DNA from: Neomegalonema sp. | Lineage (GTDB): Bacteria; Pseudomonadota; Alphaproteobacteria; Rhodobacterales; Rhodobacteraceae | Reading direction: 5' to 3' | NCBI RefSeq assembly: GCF_028688855.1 | Contig: NZ_JAQTXI010000011.1 | Location: 1 to 64,000 of the forward strand | Length of the DNA stretch: 64,000 nucleotides | In this document: positions 1-8,097 of the stretch, in pieces | How positions within the stretch are numbered: position 1 is the first letter of the stretch | Layout of the letters: every line of letters starts with the position of its first letter | Program-made: the position numbers and the translations under genes | Notes under the pieces: model-generated | What the model was told of the DNA's origin: nothing | The model's database searches: none | What the model saw: the letters and a program-made list of their open reading frames with translations, nothing else

Positions 1-254
1 TTCCCCTGCGCGACGCCCCTATATCCTGATTCAGCGCACCAAGTCCCTCTGCTGCGCGATCTGGCGGCGGACGCGCCCCCCGCTCCCCCCTCTATGCATG
101 CGCGTCCGCCGCTTTTTACCTCCGCCGGACCCCCCCCCCCCAAAGCCTCCTGACCTCGCGTCAGGCGCCGTCGCGGATGCGGCGCCGTCTCCCTTGTCCG
201 GCGCGCCGGAGGGGTCTACCTCTGCGCCTTCCACGAGTTCGCAGGGGGGCGCGC

Positions 255-833
255 ATGTATCCTTTCGTCAGATTGATCGGGCTCTACGCCTCCGCGCGGC
301 GCCGTCCCGCGCTGACCTGGGAGGAGACGAGCGAGTTCTCCACCTGGACGCGCCCCTGGGACTGCGACATGTTCGGCGAGATGAACAACGGCCGCCATCT
401 GACCCTGCTGGATCTCGGACGCTTCGACTACGCCATCCGCATCGGCATGATGGAGATGCTCAGGAAGCAGGGCTGGGGTCTGGTGGTGGGCGGCGGCTCG
501 GTGCGCTACCGCAGGCGGCTTCTGCCCTTCGACCGCTTCTCGATCCGCACGCGCCTGGCGGCGGTGGACGACAAGTGGTTCTATTTCCAGCAAAGCCTCA
601 TCCGCAAGGGCGAAGCCTGCTCCTCGGCGCTGATGCGCACCGCCGTGACGCGCGGCTCGGGCACGGTGCCGACCGCCGAAGTGGCCGCCGCCCTGGGCGT
701 CCCCGACTTCTCCCTGCCGACGCCCGATTGGGTCCGGGCCTGGATCGAGGCCGACGCCGCCCGGCCCTGGCCGCCCGATTCCGACCTCAAGGCGCCCGCC
801 CGACGAGTCGGGGCCCAAGTCTCCGCAGATTGA
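255..833 (+). CDS. Hotdog-fold acyl-CoA thioesterase family protein
   Basis: This 192-residue protein looks like a 4-hydroxybenzoyl-CoA thioesterase-type hotdog enzyme, a family that hydrolyses acyl-CoA thioesters in the cytoplasm. The signature is near the N-terminus: residues 36-46 read DCDMFGEMNNG, matching the family pattern D-x-D-x-x-G-x-x-N-N, with the usual long helix following (HLTLLDLGRFDYAIR). A single-domain length and the absence of a signal peptide fit. I chose ATG 255 because a G-rich Shine-Dalgarno-like run lies just upstream and the in-frame extension to 177 is low-complexity. The gene stands alone, followed by a terminator at 915-961. The closest family flavour is THEM6/FadM-like, and the substrate cannot be told from sequence. 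Confidence 0.8.
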   Translation: MYPFVRLIGLYASARRRPALTWEETSEFSTWTRPWDCDMFGEMNNGRHLTLLDLGRFDYAIRIGMMEMLRKQGWGLVVGGGSVRYRRRLLPFDRFSIRTRLAAVDDKWFYFQQSLIRKGEACSSALMRTAVTRGSGTVPTAEVAAALGVPDFSLPTPDWVRAWIEADAARPWPPDSDLKAPARRVGAQVSAD

Positions 834-914
834 TTCTTTCTCTTCACGCGAGAGTCTGCGAAGAAGAAATATCTTTTATGGCGTAAAAATCTCCGGAAAC
901 GAAGTCTCCGTCGG

Positions 915-961
915 CCCCGAGACGACCTTGCGGCCTCCGCGAGGTCGTTCCGGGGCTTTTT
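915..961 (+). terminator. Intrinsic terminator after the thioesterase gene
   Basis: The arms CCCCGAGACGACCT (915-928) and AGGTCGTTCCGGGG (942-955) pair with one mismatched region, and a C plus five T residues follow. It sits about 80 bases after the thioesterase stop codon on the same strand, so it most likely ends that transcript. Confidence 0.8.
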
Positions 962-1277
962 CACTGTGGTTATTATGTGTCTCTCGCCTTTTCGGCGCAG
1001 GGGGCGGAATCTCTTCGGATGACCTTTGGAGGACTATTCCAAAGACGTAGGTTTCTTGCGGATTTTCTCGAATCCTGTCCGGAATCCGGCGATTTTTTTC
1101 TTTGACGATATTTATCTGTATTCTGATTAACCCCCTGAGTTCTTCACCGCTCCGCGTGAGTTCTGAAAAATCGTTATTCTTCGGGAGTCTGGCGCTTGGC
1201 AGGGGGCGGGCTGAGGCATATGCCTTACGAAGTATGAGAGAGTGCACCAGTGAACATAAGAACCATAAGGAGATATC
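962..1277. other. Intergenic leader before the first TAXI gene
   Basis: No gene is visible here. The stretch is clearly more AT-rich than its surroundings between about 1080 and 1270. A possible -35 box TTGACG lies at 1102-1107, but no convincing -10 box sits at the right distance, so the promoter is only suspected. The last bases hold a strong Shine-Dalgarno sequence (AAGGAGAT) for the gene starting at 1278. Confidence 0.5.
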
Positions 1278-2504
1278 ATGCTGAAGACAGGGCTCCTGAC
1301 TTGCGCTTTGCTCGCCGCCGCCGCATCTCCCAGCCTTGCGCAAGTGGTCGCCGCCAACCCCGCCGCCTTCACCCAGAGCCTGCGCGACGCGCGCGTGGGG
1401 ATCATCACGGGCGGCGCAGGGGGGACCTATCTGCAACTCGGGGCTGATCTGCAGCGCCTCGTCGAAGGAGCCGCCCAGGGCTCCGATCTGCGCGTCCTGC
1501 CCACGGTGGGGCGCGGCTCGGTGGGCAATCTCCAGGATCTGCTCTATCTGGAGAACGTGGACTTCTCCTTCGTCCAGGCCGACGTGCTCCACTCGATCCG
1601 GCTGAAGAAGCCCGAGGAGTTCGAATATCTCAAGAGCCGCGTGGCCTACGTGACGCGCCTCTATCCCGAGGTGATCCACATCGTGGCGCGCGGAGGCGCG
1701 CGGAGGCCCGAGGATCTGCGCGGCAAGACCGTCGCCATCGGCGGCGCGGGCGGCGGCAGCGCCCTGACGGCGCCCATCGTGCTGCGCGACCTGCTGAAGG
1801 TGGAGTTCGCCGCCTCGCCCATGGGGCCTCAGGAGGCGCTGAACAATCTGCTCTCGGATTCCCCGACCATCGACGCCTTCGTCTATGTGTCCGGGCGGGG
1901 CTCTCCGCTCTTCACCTTCTTCTCGCCCGAGATGGAGGCCCGCATCCGCGAGAAGGGCGTGGGCTTCGTGGCCCTGCCCGAGCCGCCGCAGAACTCCGGC
2001 GCGCCCTACGAGCGCATGACCATCCGCGATTCCGACTATCCGGCGCTGATTCCGGAGGGCGCGGGAGTTTCGGCCTGGGGCGTCCCGGCGGTTCTGGCGG
2101 TCTACAACTGGGACACCGACCAGACCTCCCGCACGCGCCAGCGCTATCGGCGGATGGAGCAGTTCATCGAAACCTTCTTCAGCCGCCGCCATGATCTGAA
2201 CGACGGGCCGGGCGGCTATAACGAAAACTGGTGCAACGTCGACATCGGCCAGAGCCTCGACGGCTGGGACGGCTGGACGCGTCTGCGCGCCGGACAGGAA
2301 TGGCTGACCGCCCATCCGCGCGCCAAGACCGCGGTCTGCGCGGCGCGGCCCGGAGACGTCGGCTTCCTGATGGCCTACGAATGCGCGCCCTTCCACGCGC
2401 ATCTCGCCCGGATCGACCTGCGTCTGGAGGATCTGGCCGAGCCCGAAACCATGTTCGAGCGCTGGCTGGAGAGCAATCCGAACGGCTGCGCCGGCACGCT
2501 CTGA
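1278..2504 (+). CDS. TAXI-family TRAP transporter solute-binding protein (copy 1)
   Basis: This 408-residue protein is a periplasmic solute-binding component of the TAXI type of TRAP transporter. Residues 1-22 form a signal peptide with a likely cleavage at SLA|Q. The mature start has the family pattern of a glycine-rich strand (GIITGGAGGTYLQLGADLQ), followed by a block around GRGSVGNLQDLLYLE and the central GKTVAIGGAGGGSALTAP. The start is secure because AAGGAGAT precedes ATG 1278. It is longer than typical family members (about 320 residues), with an extra C-terminal part rich in Trp and Cys that the next gene shares. No TAXI permease (fused 4TM/12TM protein) is encoded nearby, so either a distant permease serves it or it acts as a sensor. 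The ligand is unknown; the family is linked to glutamate and other organic acids. Confidence 0.85.
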   Translation: MLKTGLLTCALLAAAASPSLAQVVAANPAAFTQSLRDARVGIITGGAGGTYLQLGADLQRLVEGAAQGSDLRVLPTVGRGSVGNLQDLLYLENVDFSFVQADVLHSIRLKKPEEFEYLKSRVAYVTRLYPEVIHIVARGGARRPEDLRGKTVAIGGAGGGSALTAPIVLRDLLKVEFAASPMGPQEALNNLLSDSPTIDAFVYVSGRGSPLFTFFSPEMEARIREKGVGFVALPEPPQNSGAPYERMTIRDSDYPALIPEGAGVSAWGVPAVLAVYNWDTDQTSRTRQRYRRMEQFIETFFSRRHDLNDGPGGYNENWCNVDIGQSLDGWDGWTRLRAGQEWLTAHPRAKTAVCAARPGDVGFLMAYECAPFHAHLARIDLRLEDLAEPETMFERWLESNPNGCAGTL

Positions 2505-2905
2505 GCTTCGGGAGCCTTTCCGCCCATGTGAGCGGTCTCCGTCGGCCGCGGCCTCGGGGGATCTCCCGGCCCGCCGCGGGGGTTCGCGCGCTCCGGAGCG
2601 CGCGTCCTCCGGGGAGGCCGCGGCGGAGCGGCTCCCGGTTTTCCTTCGAAGGGAATCCTGATGCGGATCATCATCGGTGTGATGAATGTCCGTATAAGGA
2701 TTTATCTATCTTCGGGACCAGACGTCATTCTTCGTAACGCTTCGGGAAAACTTGTCGTAGCATGCGCGGCCAGAGCGTCGACGTCGGGCTCCGCTTGCGC
2801 GGTCCGGCGGAGGGGAAAGGCGCTCCAGGAGGCGAGGGTCGACGCGTCGGAGACGGCGCGCAAGCGCGCCGAATCGCGCAAGAAGATCGCAAACTGGAGG
2901 GAATG
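2505..2905. other. Intergenic region between the two TAXI genes
   Basis: No gene is seen. It contains a perfect 20-base palindrome (2585-2604, listed separately) and, near 2665-2680, a short TCATCA/TGATGA inverted repeat followed by an AT-richer stretch. The Shine-Dalgarno GGAGG for the second TAXI gene is at 2896-2900. The length suggests the second copy has its own promoter rather than being strictly co-transcribed. Confidence 0.5.
2585..2604. repeat. Perfect 20-base GC palindrome
   Basis: CGCGCGCTCC followed directly by its reverse complement GGAGCGCGCG. It lies 81 bases after the stop of TAXI copy 1, with no T-run after it. It may be a processing or termination hairpin or a protein site; its function is unknown. 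Confidence 0.55.
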
Positions 2906-4114
2906 ATGCTGAAATGGGGGATTCTCGGCGGTCTGGCGGCGTGTTTCGCCACGCCGGGACTTGCGCAGGTGGTCGCGCCGGATCCGGGCGCCTTCGCGCG
3001 GAATCTCCGCGAGACGCGGATCGGAATCATGACCGGCGGACCGGGCGGCGTCTACATCCAGCTCGGGGCGGATCTCCAGGGCCTGGTCGAGAAGGCGCAG
3101 GACGGCGGCCTGAGGGTGCTGCCCATTGTGGGACGCGGCTCGGTGGGCAATCTTCAGGATCTGCTCTATCTGGAATACACCGATTTCGCGCTGGTCCAGG
3201 CGGACGTGCTGCTCTCCATCCAGCAGGGCGATCCGCAGGAGTTCGATTTCCTCAAGCGGCGCATCTCCTATGTGACGCGCCTGCATCCCGAGATCATCCA
3301 CATTCTCGCGCGTGAGGGAATCCGCAGGCCCGAGGATCTTCAGGGCAAGACCGTCGCGGTGGGCGGCGCGGGCGGCGGCAGCGCCATCACGGCGCCGGTC
3401 GTGCTGCGCGACCTGCTCGGGGTGGAGTTCGAGAGCTCGGATCTCGGCCCGGGCGCCGCGCTCAACGACATGGTTTCGGAGGAGCCCGACGTGGACGCCC
3501 TCGTCTACGTGGCCGGAAGGGGCTCGCCGATCTTCCGCGAATTCTCGGAGGAGATGCAGGAGCGTCTGCGGGAGAAGGGCGTGGGTTTCGTCTCCCTGCC
3601 GCCGCCTCCGGGCGAGGGCGCGCCCTATCAGCCCGCCGTCCTCCGGCATGAGGATTACCCGCTTCTCGTTCCGGAGGAGGAGGACGAGGTCTCGGGCTGG
3701 GCGGTTCCGGCGGTTCTGGCGGTCTACAACTGGGACGCCGACAACAGCGCCCGCACCCGTCAGCGCTATGGCCGGGTGGAGACCTTCATCAACGCCTTCT
3801 TCGACGCCCGCCACGAGCTCAACGACGGGCCGGGCGGATATAACGCGAACTGGTGCGACGTGGATCTGGGCGCCTCGATCCAGGGCTGGACGCGTCTGCG
3901 GGCGGCTCAGGAATGGCTGAACCGCCATCCCCGGGCGGTGACTCAGGTCTGCGGGGTGAAGCCGGGCGGCCCGAGCGTGATTCTCGCGGCCGATTGCCGA
4001 CCCTTCCTCGACCATCTCGGGCGGGTGGGTCTGCGTCTGGAGGATCTCGTGGATCCCTACGCCCAGTTCGAACGCTGGCTGGTGGCCAATCCGAAGGGCT
4101 GCACGCCCTCCTGA
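2906..4114 (+). CDS. TAXI-family TRAP transporter solute-binding protein (copy 2)
   Basis: This is a tandem paralogue of the preceding gene and matches it along its whole length, including VGRGSVGNLQDLLYLE, GGAGGGSA-TAP-VLRDLL, LAVYNWD and the LNDGPGGYN-NWC region near the C-terminus. A signal peptide ends at GLA|Q, about residue 20. Two adjacent ATG codons (2903 and 2906) are possible; 2906 gives a five-base spacing from GGAGG at 2896-2900. The role is periplasmic ligand binding for a TAXI TRAP system, but no permease is present. The conserved cysteines of the shared C-terminal extension (NWC, VC, C-x-PF, GC) may form disulfides. The ligand cannot be assigned. Confidence 0.85.
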   Translation: MLKWGILGGLAACFATPGLAQVVAPDPGAFARNLRETRIGIMTGGPGGVYIQLGADLQGLVEKAQDGGLRVLPIVGRGSVGNLQDLLYLEYTDFALVQADVLLSIQQGDPQEFDFLKRRISYVTRLHPEIIHILAREGIRRPEDLQGKTVAVGGAGGGSAITAPVVLRDLLGVEFESSDLGPGAALNDMVSEEPDVDALVYVAGRGSPIFREFSEEMQERLREKGVGFVSLPPPPGEGAPYQPAVLRHEDYPLLVPEEEDEVSGWAVPAVLAVYNWDADNSARTRQRYGRVETFINAFFDARHELNDGPGGYNANWCDVDLGASIQGWTRLRAAQEWLNRHPRAVTQVCGVKPGGPSVILAADCRPFLDHLGRVGLRLEDLVDPYAQFERWLVANPKGCTPS

Positions 4115-4148
4115 GGGGGCGTCGCCTCGCGAGGAGGACTGACGAAGA

Positions 4149-4225
4149 TGGTACCACCTCCCCGGCTCGAACGGGGGACCCCCAGATCCACAATCTGGTG
4201 CTCTAACCAACTGAGCTAAGGCGGC
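4149..4225 (-). tRNA. tRNA-His (GTG), A73, no encoded G-1
   Basis: The minus strand folds as a full cloverleaf of 77 bases: acceptor GCCGCCT paired with AGGTGGT (two G-U pairs), D-arm GCTC...GAGC, anticodon arm CCAGA-TTGTGGA-TCTGG with anticodon GTG, T-arm CCCCG-TTCGAGC-CGGGG, and an encoded 3' ACCA. Ordinary bacterial tRNA-His has an extra G-1 paired with C73. Here the discriminator base is A73 and the base before G1 is C, so that pair is absent. This is the variant known from a clade of alphaproteobacteria with a matching histidyl-tRNA synthetase. No clear T-run terminator is seen downstream. Confidence 0.95.
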
Positions 4226-4469
4226 GCCTGTCTTCGTGGCGCGCACCTTAACGGCTTCGTCGCCCCGAGGCAAGAGCCGATCGCGCCCGGGCGCGCGCTC
4301 AGGATCAGGACGGAGAAGGAGAGGCTTCGGGCTCCCTTCTCCCCCTCGTGCGCCCGCCTCCGCGCCGGGCCTGTGACGCCCAAGCCCCTTTCGCCCGGAC
4401 GCGGAATGCGCTACCCCCGTTCGGGACAGCGGATGACGGCGCAGGAGCGGCGCCGGCGAGGAGGGCCTC

Positions 4470-5429
4470 ATGCCGATAGTGACCATGTTCGGCGGTTCGG
4501 GATTCATCGGGCGCTATGCGGCGCGCAAGCTCGCCCGACGCGGCTGGCGGGTGCGGGCGGCGGTGCGCCGCCCCAACGAGGCGCATTTCCTGCGTCCTTA
4601 CGGCGACGTCGGGCAGATCGAGCCCGTCCAGGCCAACATCCGCGATGAAGACTCCTGCCGCCGCGCCCTCGAAGGCGCCGACGCGGTGGTGAATTTCGTC
4701 GGGATCCTCAGCCCCTCGGGCAAGCAGAGCTTCGACGCCGTCCAGGCCGAGGGCGCCGGACGCGTGGCGCGTCTGGCCGCCGAGGCGGGCGTCCGGCGCT
4801 TCACGCAGGTCTCGGCCATCGGCGCCGATCCGCGATCCGACGCCGATTACGCCCGCACCAAGGGCGAAGGCGAGGCTCTGGTCCGCGCGGCCATGCCCGA
4901 AGCCGCGATCCTGCGGCCCTCCATCGTCTTCGGCGAGGAGGACGCGTTCTTCAACCGCTTCGCGCGCATGGCGCAGTTCACGCCGGTCCTGCCCGTGGCG
5001 GGGGGCGAGACGCGCTTCCAGCCGGTCTATGTGGACGACGTGGCCGAAGCCGCCGTCCGCTCCCTTGAGGGCGAGATCGCCGCAGGCCGCATCTTCGAGC
5101 TCGGCGGCCCCGAGGTCCTGACCATGAAGGAGCTGATGGAGCTCATGCTCCGGATCACCCAGCGCAAGCGCGTGGTGGCCGACGTGCCCATGGGGCTGAT
5201 GCGCTTCGGCGCGGCGCTCACCGACTGGCTGCCCTTCGCGCCCGTCACCCGCGACCAGCTGAAGATGCTCGCGCATGACAATGTGGCCTCGGGCGAGCTG
5301 GCGGGCTTCGAGGCTTTCGGAATCGAGCCCAAATCCCTGGAGAGCGTGCTTCCGGGCTATCTCTACCGCTTCCGCCCCTACGGGCAATACGCCCGCATGG
5401 AGAAGCCCGCCCGTCCCGACGAGGCCTGA
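4470..5429 (+). CDS. Complex I NDUFA9-family NAD(P)-binding protein
   Basis: The 319-residue protein is an atypical short-chain dehydrogenase/epimerase of the NDUFA9 type. Its Rossmann motif GGSGFIG is at residues 8-14. Y127 and K131 give a YxxxK pair, preceded by the serine-containing segment QVSAIGAD. The EPVQANIRDE and ILRPSIVFGEEDAFFNRFA segments are typical of the family. In mitochondria the homologue is an accessory subunit of respiratory complex I that binds NADPH; bacterial members are usually annotated by that similarity, and their role is less certain. GGAGG lies about nine bases before ATG 4470. It is followed at about 120 bases by phoH on the same strand and may be read together with it. 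Confidence 0.85.
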   Translation: MPIVTMFGGSGFIGRYAARKLARRGWRVRAAVRRPNEAHFLRPYGDVGQIEPVQANIRDEDSCRRALEGADAVVNFVGILSPSGKQSFDAVQAEGAGRVARLAAEAGVRRFTQVSAIGADPRSDADYARTKGEGEALVRAAMPEAAILRPSIVFGEEDAFFNRFARMAQFTPVLPVAGGETRFQPVYVDDVAEAAVRSLEGEIAAGRIFELGGPEVLTMKELMELMLRITQRKRVVADVPMGLMRFGAALTDWLPFAPVTRDQLKMLAHDNVASGELAGFEAFGIEPKSLESVLPGYLYRFRPYGQYARMEKPARPDEA

Positions 5430-5547
5430 GGCCGGGCGGCGCTTCTGGCGGGGGCTGGCGGCGGCGCGGGGGCGAATTCGCCCTTGCGCCGATGCGCGTC
5501 CTGAGCCAGCATCCGGTCAGAGACAGACCACGCGCGCTGGAGGCCGC

Positions 5548-6597
5548 TTGACCGACGAGACCGGGTTTCCGTCCGACGCTCCATCCTCTCCCGAGGGGGT
5601 GGTCCTTGAATTTCCAGACAATCGTGTGGCGGCGGCCGTCTTCGGGCCGTTCAACCTCCACCTCGCCGAGATCGAGCGGGGCCTCGGGGTGAAGATCGAC
5701 CAGCGCGGCAACCGCCTCGGGATCCGCGGTCCCGAGCTGGAGGTGGCGGCCGCTCTGGCGGCTCTGGCCCGCCTGCGCGAGCGCGCGCAACGCGGCGCGC
5801 CCATCGAGGCGGGCGACGTGCTCGGCGCGATCCGCTTCGCCCGCGAAGGCGACGAGGTCGGCGAAGCCTCGGGCGGATCCGGAGGAGGGCGCTCCTCGGG
5901 CCGCGCCGAGGCCGTCCGCACCCGCAAGAAGCTCATCGAGCCGCGCACCCCCGCGCAACGCGCCTATCTGGATCTGCTGGGGAAGAAGGATCTCGTCTTC
6001 GGGATGGGGCCTGCGGGCACCGGCAAGACCTATCTCGCGGTGGCCGCCGCGGTGGCCGCCTTCCTCGACCGCAAGGTGGAGCGCGTGGTCTTCTCGCGCC
6101 CCGCCGTCGAGGCGGGCGAGCGGCTCGGCTTCCTGCCCGGCGACATGAAGGAGAAGGTCGACCCCTATCTGCGCCCGCTCTATGATTCGCTGCACGACAT
6201 GCTGCCGCCCGAGCAGGTGGCGCGGAATCTCGAAAGCGGCGCCTTCGAGGTGGCGCCTCTGGCCTTCATGCGCGGCCGCACCCTCGCCAACGCCTATGTG
6301 GTGCTCGACGAGGCCCAGAACTGCACCGTCATGCAGATGAAGATGTTCCTGACCCGCCTCGGCGAAAACGCCCGCATGGCCGTGACGGGCGACCCTTCGC
6401 AGGTGGATCTGCCCGGCGGAGTGGAATCGGGGCTGGCTCATGCGGTCAGGCTGCTGGAGAACGTCGAGGGCGTGGGCGTGGCCCGCTTCACCGGAGACGA
6501 CGTCGTGCGTCATCCTCTGGTGGCGCGGATCGTCAAGGCCTATGACGCCGAGGGCGCCCGCCGCTCCGAGGCGCGGCAGCCGGGCCTGAAGTCGTGA
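5548..6597 (+). CDS. phoH: PhoH-family ATPase
   Basis: The protein (349 residues) has the PhoH P-loop domain: Walker A GPAGTGKT at about 154-161, the SRPAVEAGERLGFLPGD block and Walker B VVLDEAQN. The N-terminal 100 residues resemble the small RNA-binding-like region found in PhoH-like proteins. I placed the start at TTG 5548, which has GGAGG four bases upstream and gives the usual family length; the frame is open further upstream but the added sequence is arginine-rich and unlike the family. The stop overlaps the start of ybeY by four bases (GTGA), so the two are translationally coupled. The molecular role of PhoH is not settled; its constant pairing with YbeY suggests RNA metabolism. Confidence 0.9.
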   Translation: MTDETGFPSDAPSSPEGVVLEFPDNRVAAAVFGPFNLHLAEIERGLGVKIDQRGNRLGIRGPELEVAAALAALARLRERAQRGAPIEAGDVLGAIRFAREGDEVGEASGGSGGGRSSGRAEAVRTRKKLIEPRTPAQRAYLDLLGKKDLVFGMGPAGTGKTYLAVAAAVAAFLDRKVERVVFSRPAVEAGERLGFLPGDMKEKVDPYLRPLYDSLHDMLPPEQVARNLESGAFEVAPLAFMRGRTLANAYVVLDEAQNCTVMQMKMFLTRLGENARMAVTGDPSQVDLPGGVESGLAHAVRLLENVEGVGVARFTGDDVVRHPLVARIVKAYDAEGARRSEARQPGLKS

Positions 6598-7109
6598 GCG
6601 GAGCGCCCGAAGTGGAGGTCGACCTCAGGATCGCCGATCCCGCATGGGAGGCGGCGCTCCCCGAGGCCGAATCGCTCGTCGCGCGAGCTCTCGCGGCGCT
6701 CTTCGCCGGAGAGGAGGCGCGGGCGGCTCTGGAGGGGGCTCCGGCGGCGGAGCTGGCGGTCCTGCTGACCGACGACGCCGAGATCGCCGGGCTCAACGCG
6801 CGCTGGCGCGACAAGCCCAGACCCACCAACGTGCTCTCTTTCCCCGCCGATTCCTCAGGTTTCGGGGGGACTCCGCCCGGCGCGCCGCGCTTTCTCGGCG
6901 ACCTGGCGCTGGCCTTCGGGGTCTGCGCGCGCGAGGCGCAGGAGGGCGCAAAGCCCTTGGCGGATCATCTCGCGCATCTTATCATGCATGGGGCTCTGCA
7001 TCTTCTCGGCTTTGATCATGAGCGCGGCGACGCGCAGGCCGAAGAGATGGAGGCTGTTGAAATCGCCGCTCTGGCGCGCATGGGGGTGGTCAATCCCTAT
7101 GCGGCCTGA
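6594..7109 (+). CDS. ybeY: Endoribonuclease YbeY
   Basis: YbeY is a single-domain zinc-dependent endoribonuclease needed for 16S rRNA 3'-end maturation and ribosome quality control. The metal site is visible near the C-terminus as HGALHLLGFDH, the family H-x3-H-x5-H motif. The 171-residue length is normal. Translation starts at GTG 6594, overlapping the phoH stop codon. It is the second gene of the phoH-ybeY-corC-lnt set, which is widely conserved in this order in alphaproteobacteria. Confidence 0.95.
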   Translation: MSGAPEVEVDLRIADPAWEAALPEAESLVARALAALFAGEEARAALEGAPAAELAVLLTDDAEIAGLNARWRDKPRPTNVLSFPADSSGFGGTPPGAPRFLGDLALAFGVCAREAQEGAKPLADHLAHLIMHGALHLLGFDHERGDAQAEEMEAVEIAALARMGVVNPYAA

Positions 7110-7134
7110 CGCGGCCTCGGGAGTTTGACCCTTA

Positions 7135-8097
7135 ATGAGCGACGGCTCATCCGGCGGAGGCTCGCCCTCCGCAAGCGGCGCATCCCCTTTGTTCGAGCGT
7201 TTCAGGCGTTTCGCCGGCCTGGCCCCGAGGGGCGCCCCCGAATCCGGCGCTTCGGAGAACGCCGACGAGGCCTCCGAGCCTCCCAGTCCAGGGCGCGATT
7301 CGTCCTCGGCGGCCTTGCGGACCATTCAGGAGAACGTGCGCCGTCTCGGCGGATACACCGTCGCGGACGCGATGGTCTCGCGCGCCGAAGTCGAGGCGCT
7401 GGAGGAAGGCGCCAGCTTCGACGAAGTGGTCGAGGCCTTCCGCAACGGGCGCCATTCGCGCCTCCCGGTCTATCGGGAGACTCTGGACGATCCCATCGGC
7501 TTCGTCCATGTGAAGGACATCTTCAAGCTTTACGGAGCGGAAGGGGGTCTGCGCGCCTTCCACCTGCGCGACCACATGCACGCCGCGCTGATGACTCCGC
7601 CCACGATGCCTGCGGCGGCGCTGCTCCAGCAGATGCGCACCGAACGCGTCCACATGGCCTTCGTCATCGACGAATACGGCGGCGTGGACGGGCTCGTCAC
7701 CAACGAGGACCTCGTGGAGCTGATCGTCGGCGACATCGTCGACGAGCATGACGACGAGGACGTCGAATGGACGCGCGAGGGCGAAGACGCCTGGCTCGTG
7801 GACGGCCGCGCCTCCATCAAGGATTTCGAACGCGAGATCGGCGTCGAGCTCTACGACGAGGACGAAGAGGTGGATACGCTCGGGGGGCTGGTCACGGCTC
7901 TGGGCGGGCGCGTGCCGCAGACCGGCGAGGTCGTGGCGCATCCCGACGGCCATGAATTCGACGTGCTCGAAGCCGATCCGCGCCGTGTGAAGCGGCTGCG
8001 GCTGCGCGTGGCGCGGGCGCGTCCCGAGGAGGCGCCTGCGGCGCCCCAGACGGAAGGAGCCTCTTCCGGCTCCGGCGAGGGTCCGGGTGGCGGTTGA
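7135..8097 (+). CDS. CorC/HlyC-type CBS-domain protein
   Basis: This 320-residue soluble protein has a disordered Ser/Gly-rich head of about 60 residues, a pair of CBS domains (about 75-205, including VADAMVSRAEVEAL and VIDEYGGVDGLVTNEDLVE) and a C-terminal CorC_HlyC transporter-associated domain (about 215-295). Relatives are called CorC or hemolysin C and are linked to magnesium/cobalt homeostasis, but they lack the membrane domain of the larger DUF21 relatives, so transport itself is unlikely. It lies 25 bases after ybeY, and its last codons overlap the GTG start of lnt. The tail is a Ser/Gly-rich extension of low complexity. Confidence 0.85.
   Translation: MSDGSSGGGSPSASGASPLFERFRRFAGLAPRGAPESGASENADEASEPPSPGRDSSSAALRTIQENVRRLGGYTVADAMVSRAEVEALEEGASFDEVVEAFRNGRHSRLPVYRETLDDPIGFVHVKDIFKLYGAEGGLRAFHLRDHMHAALMTPPTMPAAALLQQMRTERVHMAFVIDEYGGVDGLVTNEDLVELIVGDIVDEHDDEDVEWTREGEDAWLVDGRASIKDFEREIGVELYDEDEEVDTLGGLVTALGGRVPQTGEVVAHPDGHEFDVLEADPRRVKRLRLRVARARPEEAPAAPQTEGASSGSGEGPGGG

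Noticed and set aside
31..234. Gly/Arg-rich minus-strand frame near the window start
   Set aside because: Low complexity, no ribosome-binding site and no family resemblance; the first 254 bases are left without a gene.
1102..1130. Promoter with TTGACG before the first TAXI gene
   Set aside because: No -10 box of adequate quality lies 16-18 bases downstream, so it is not listed as a promoter.
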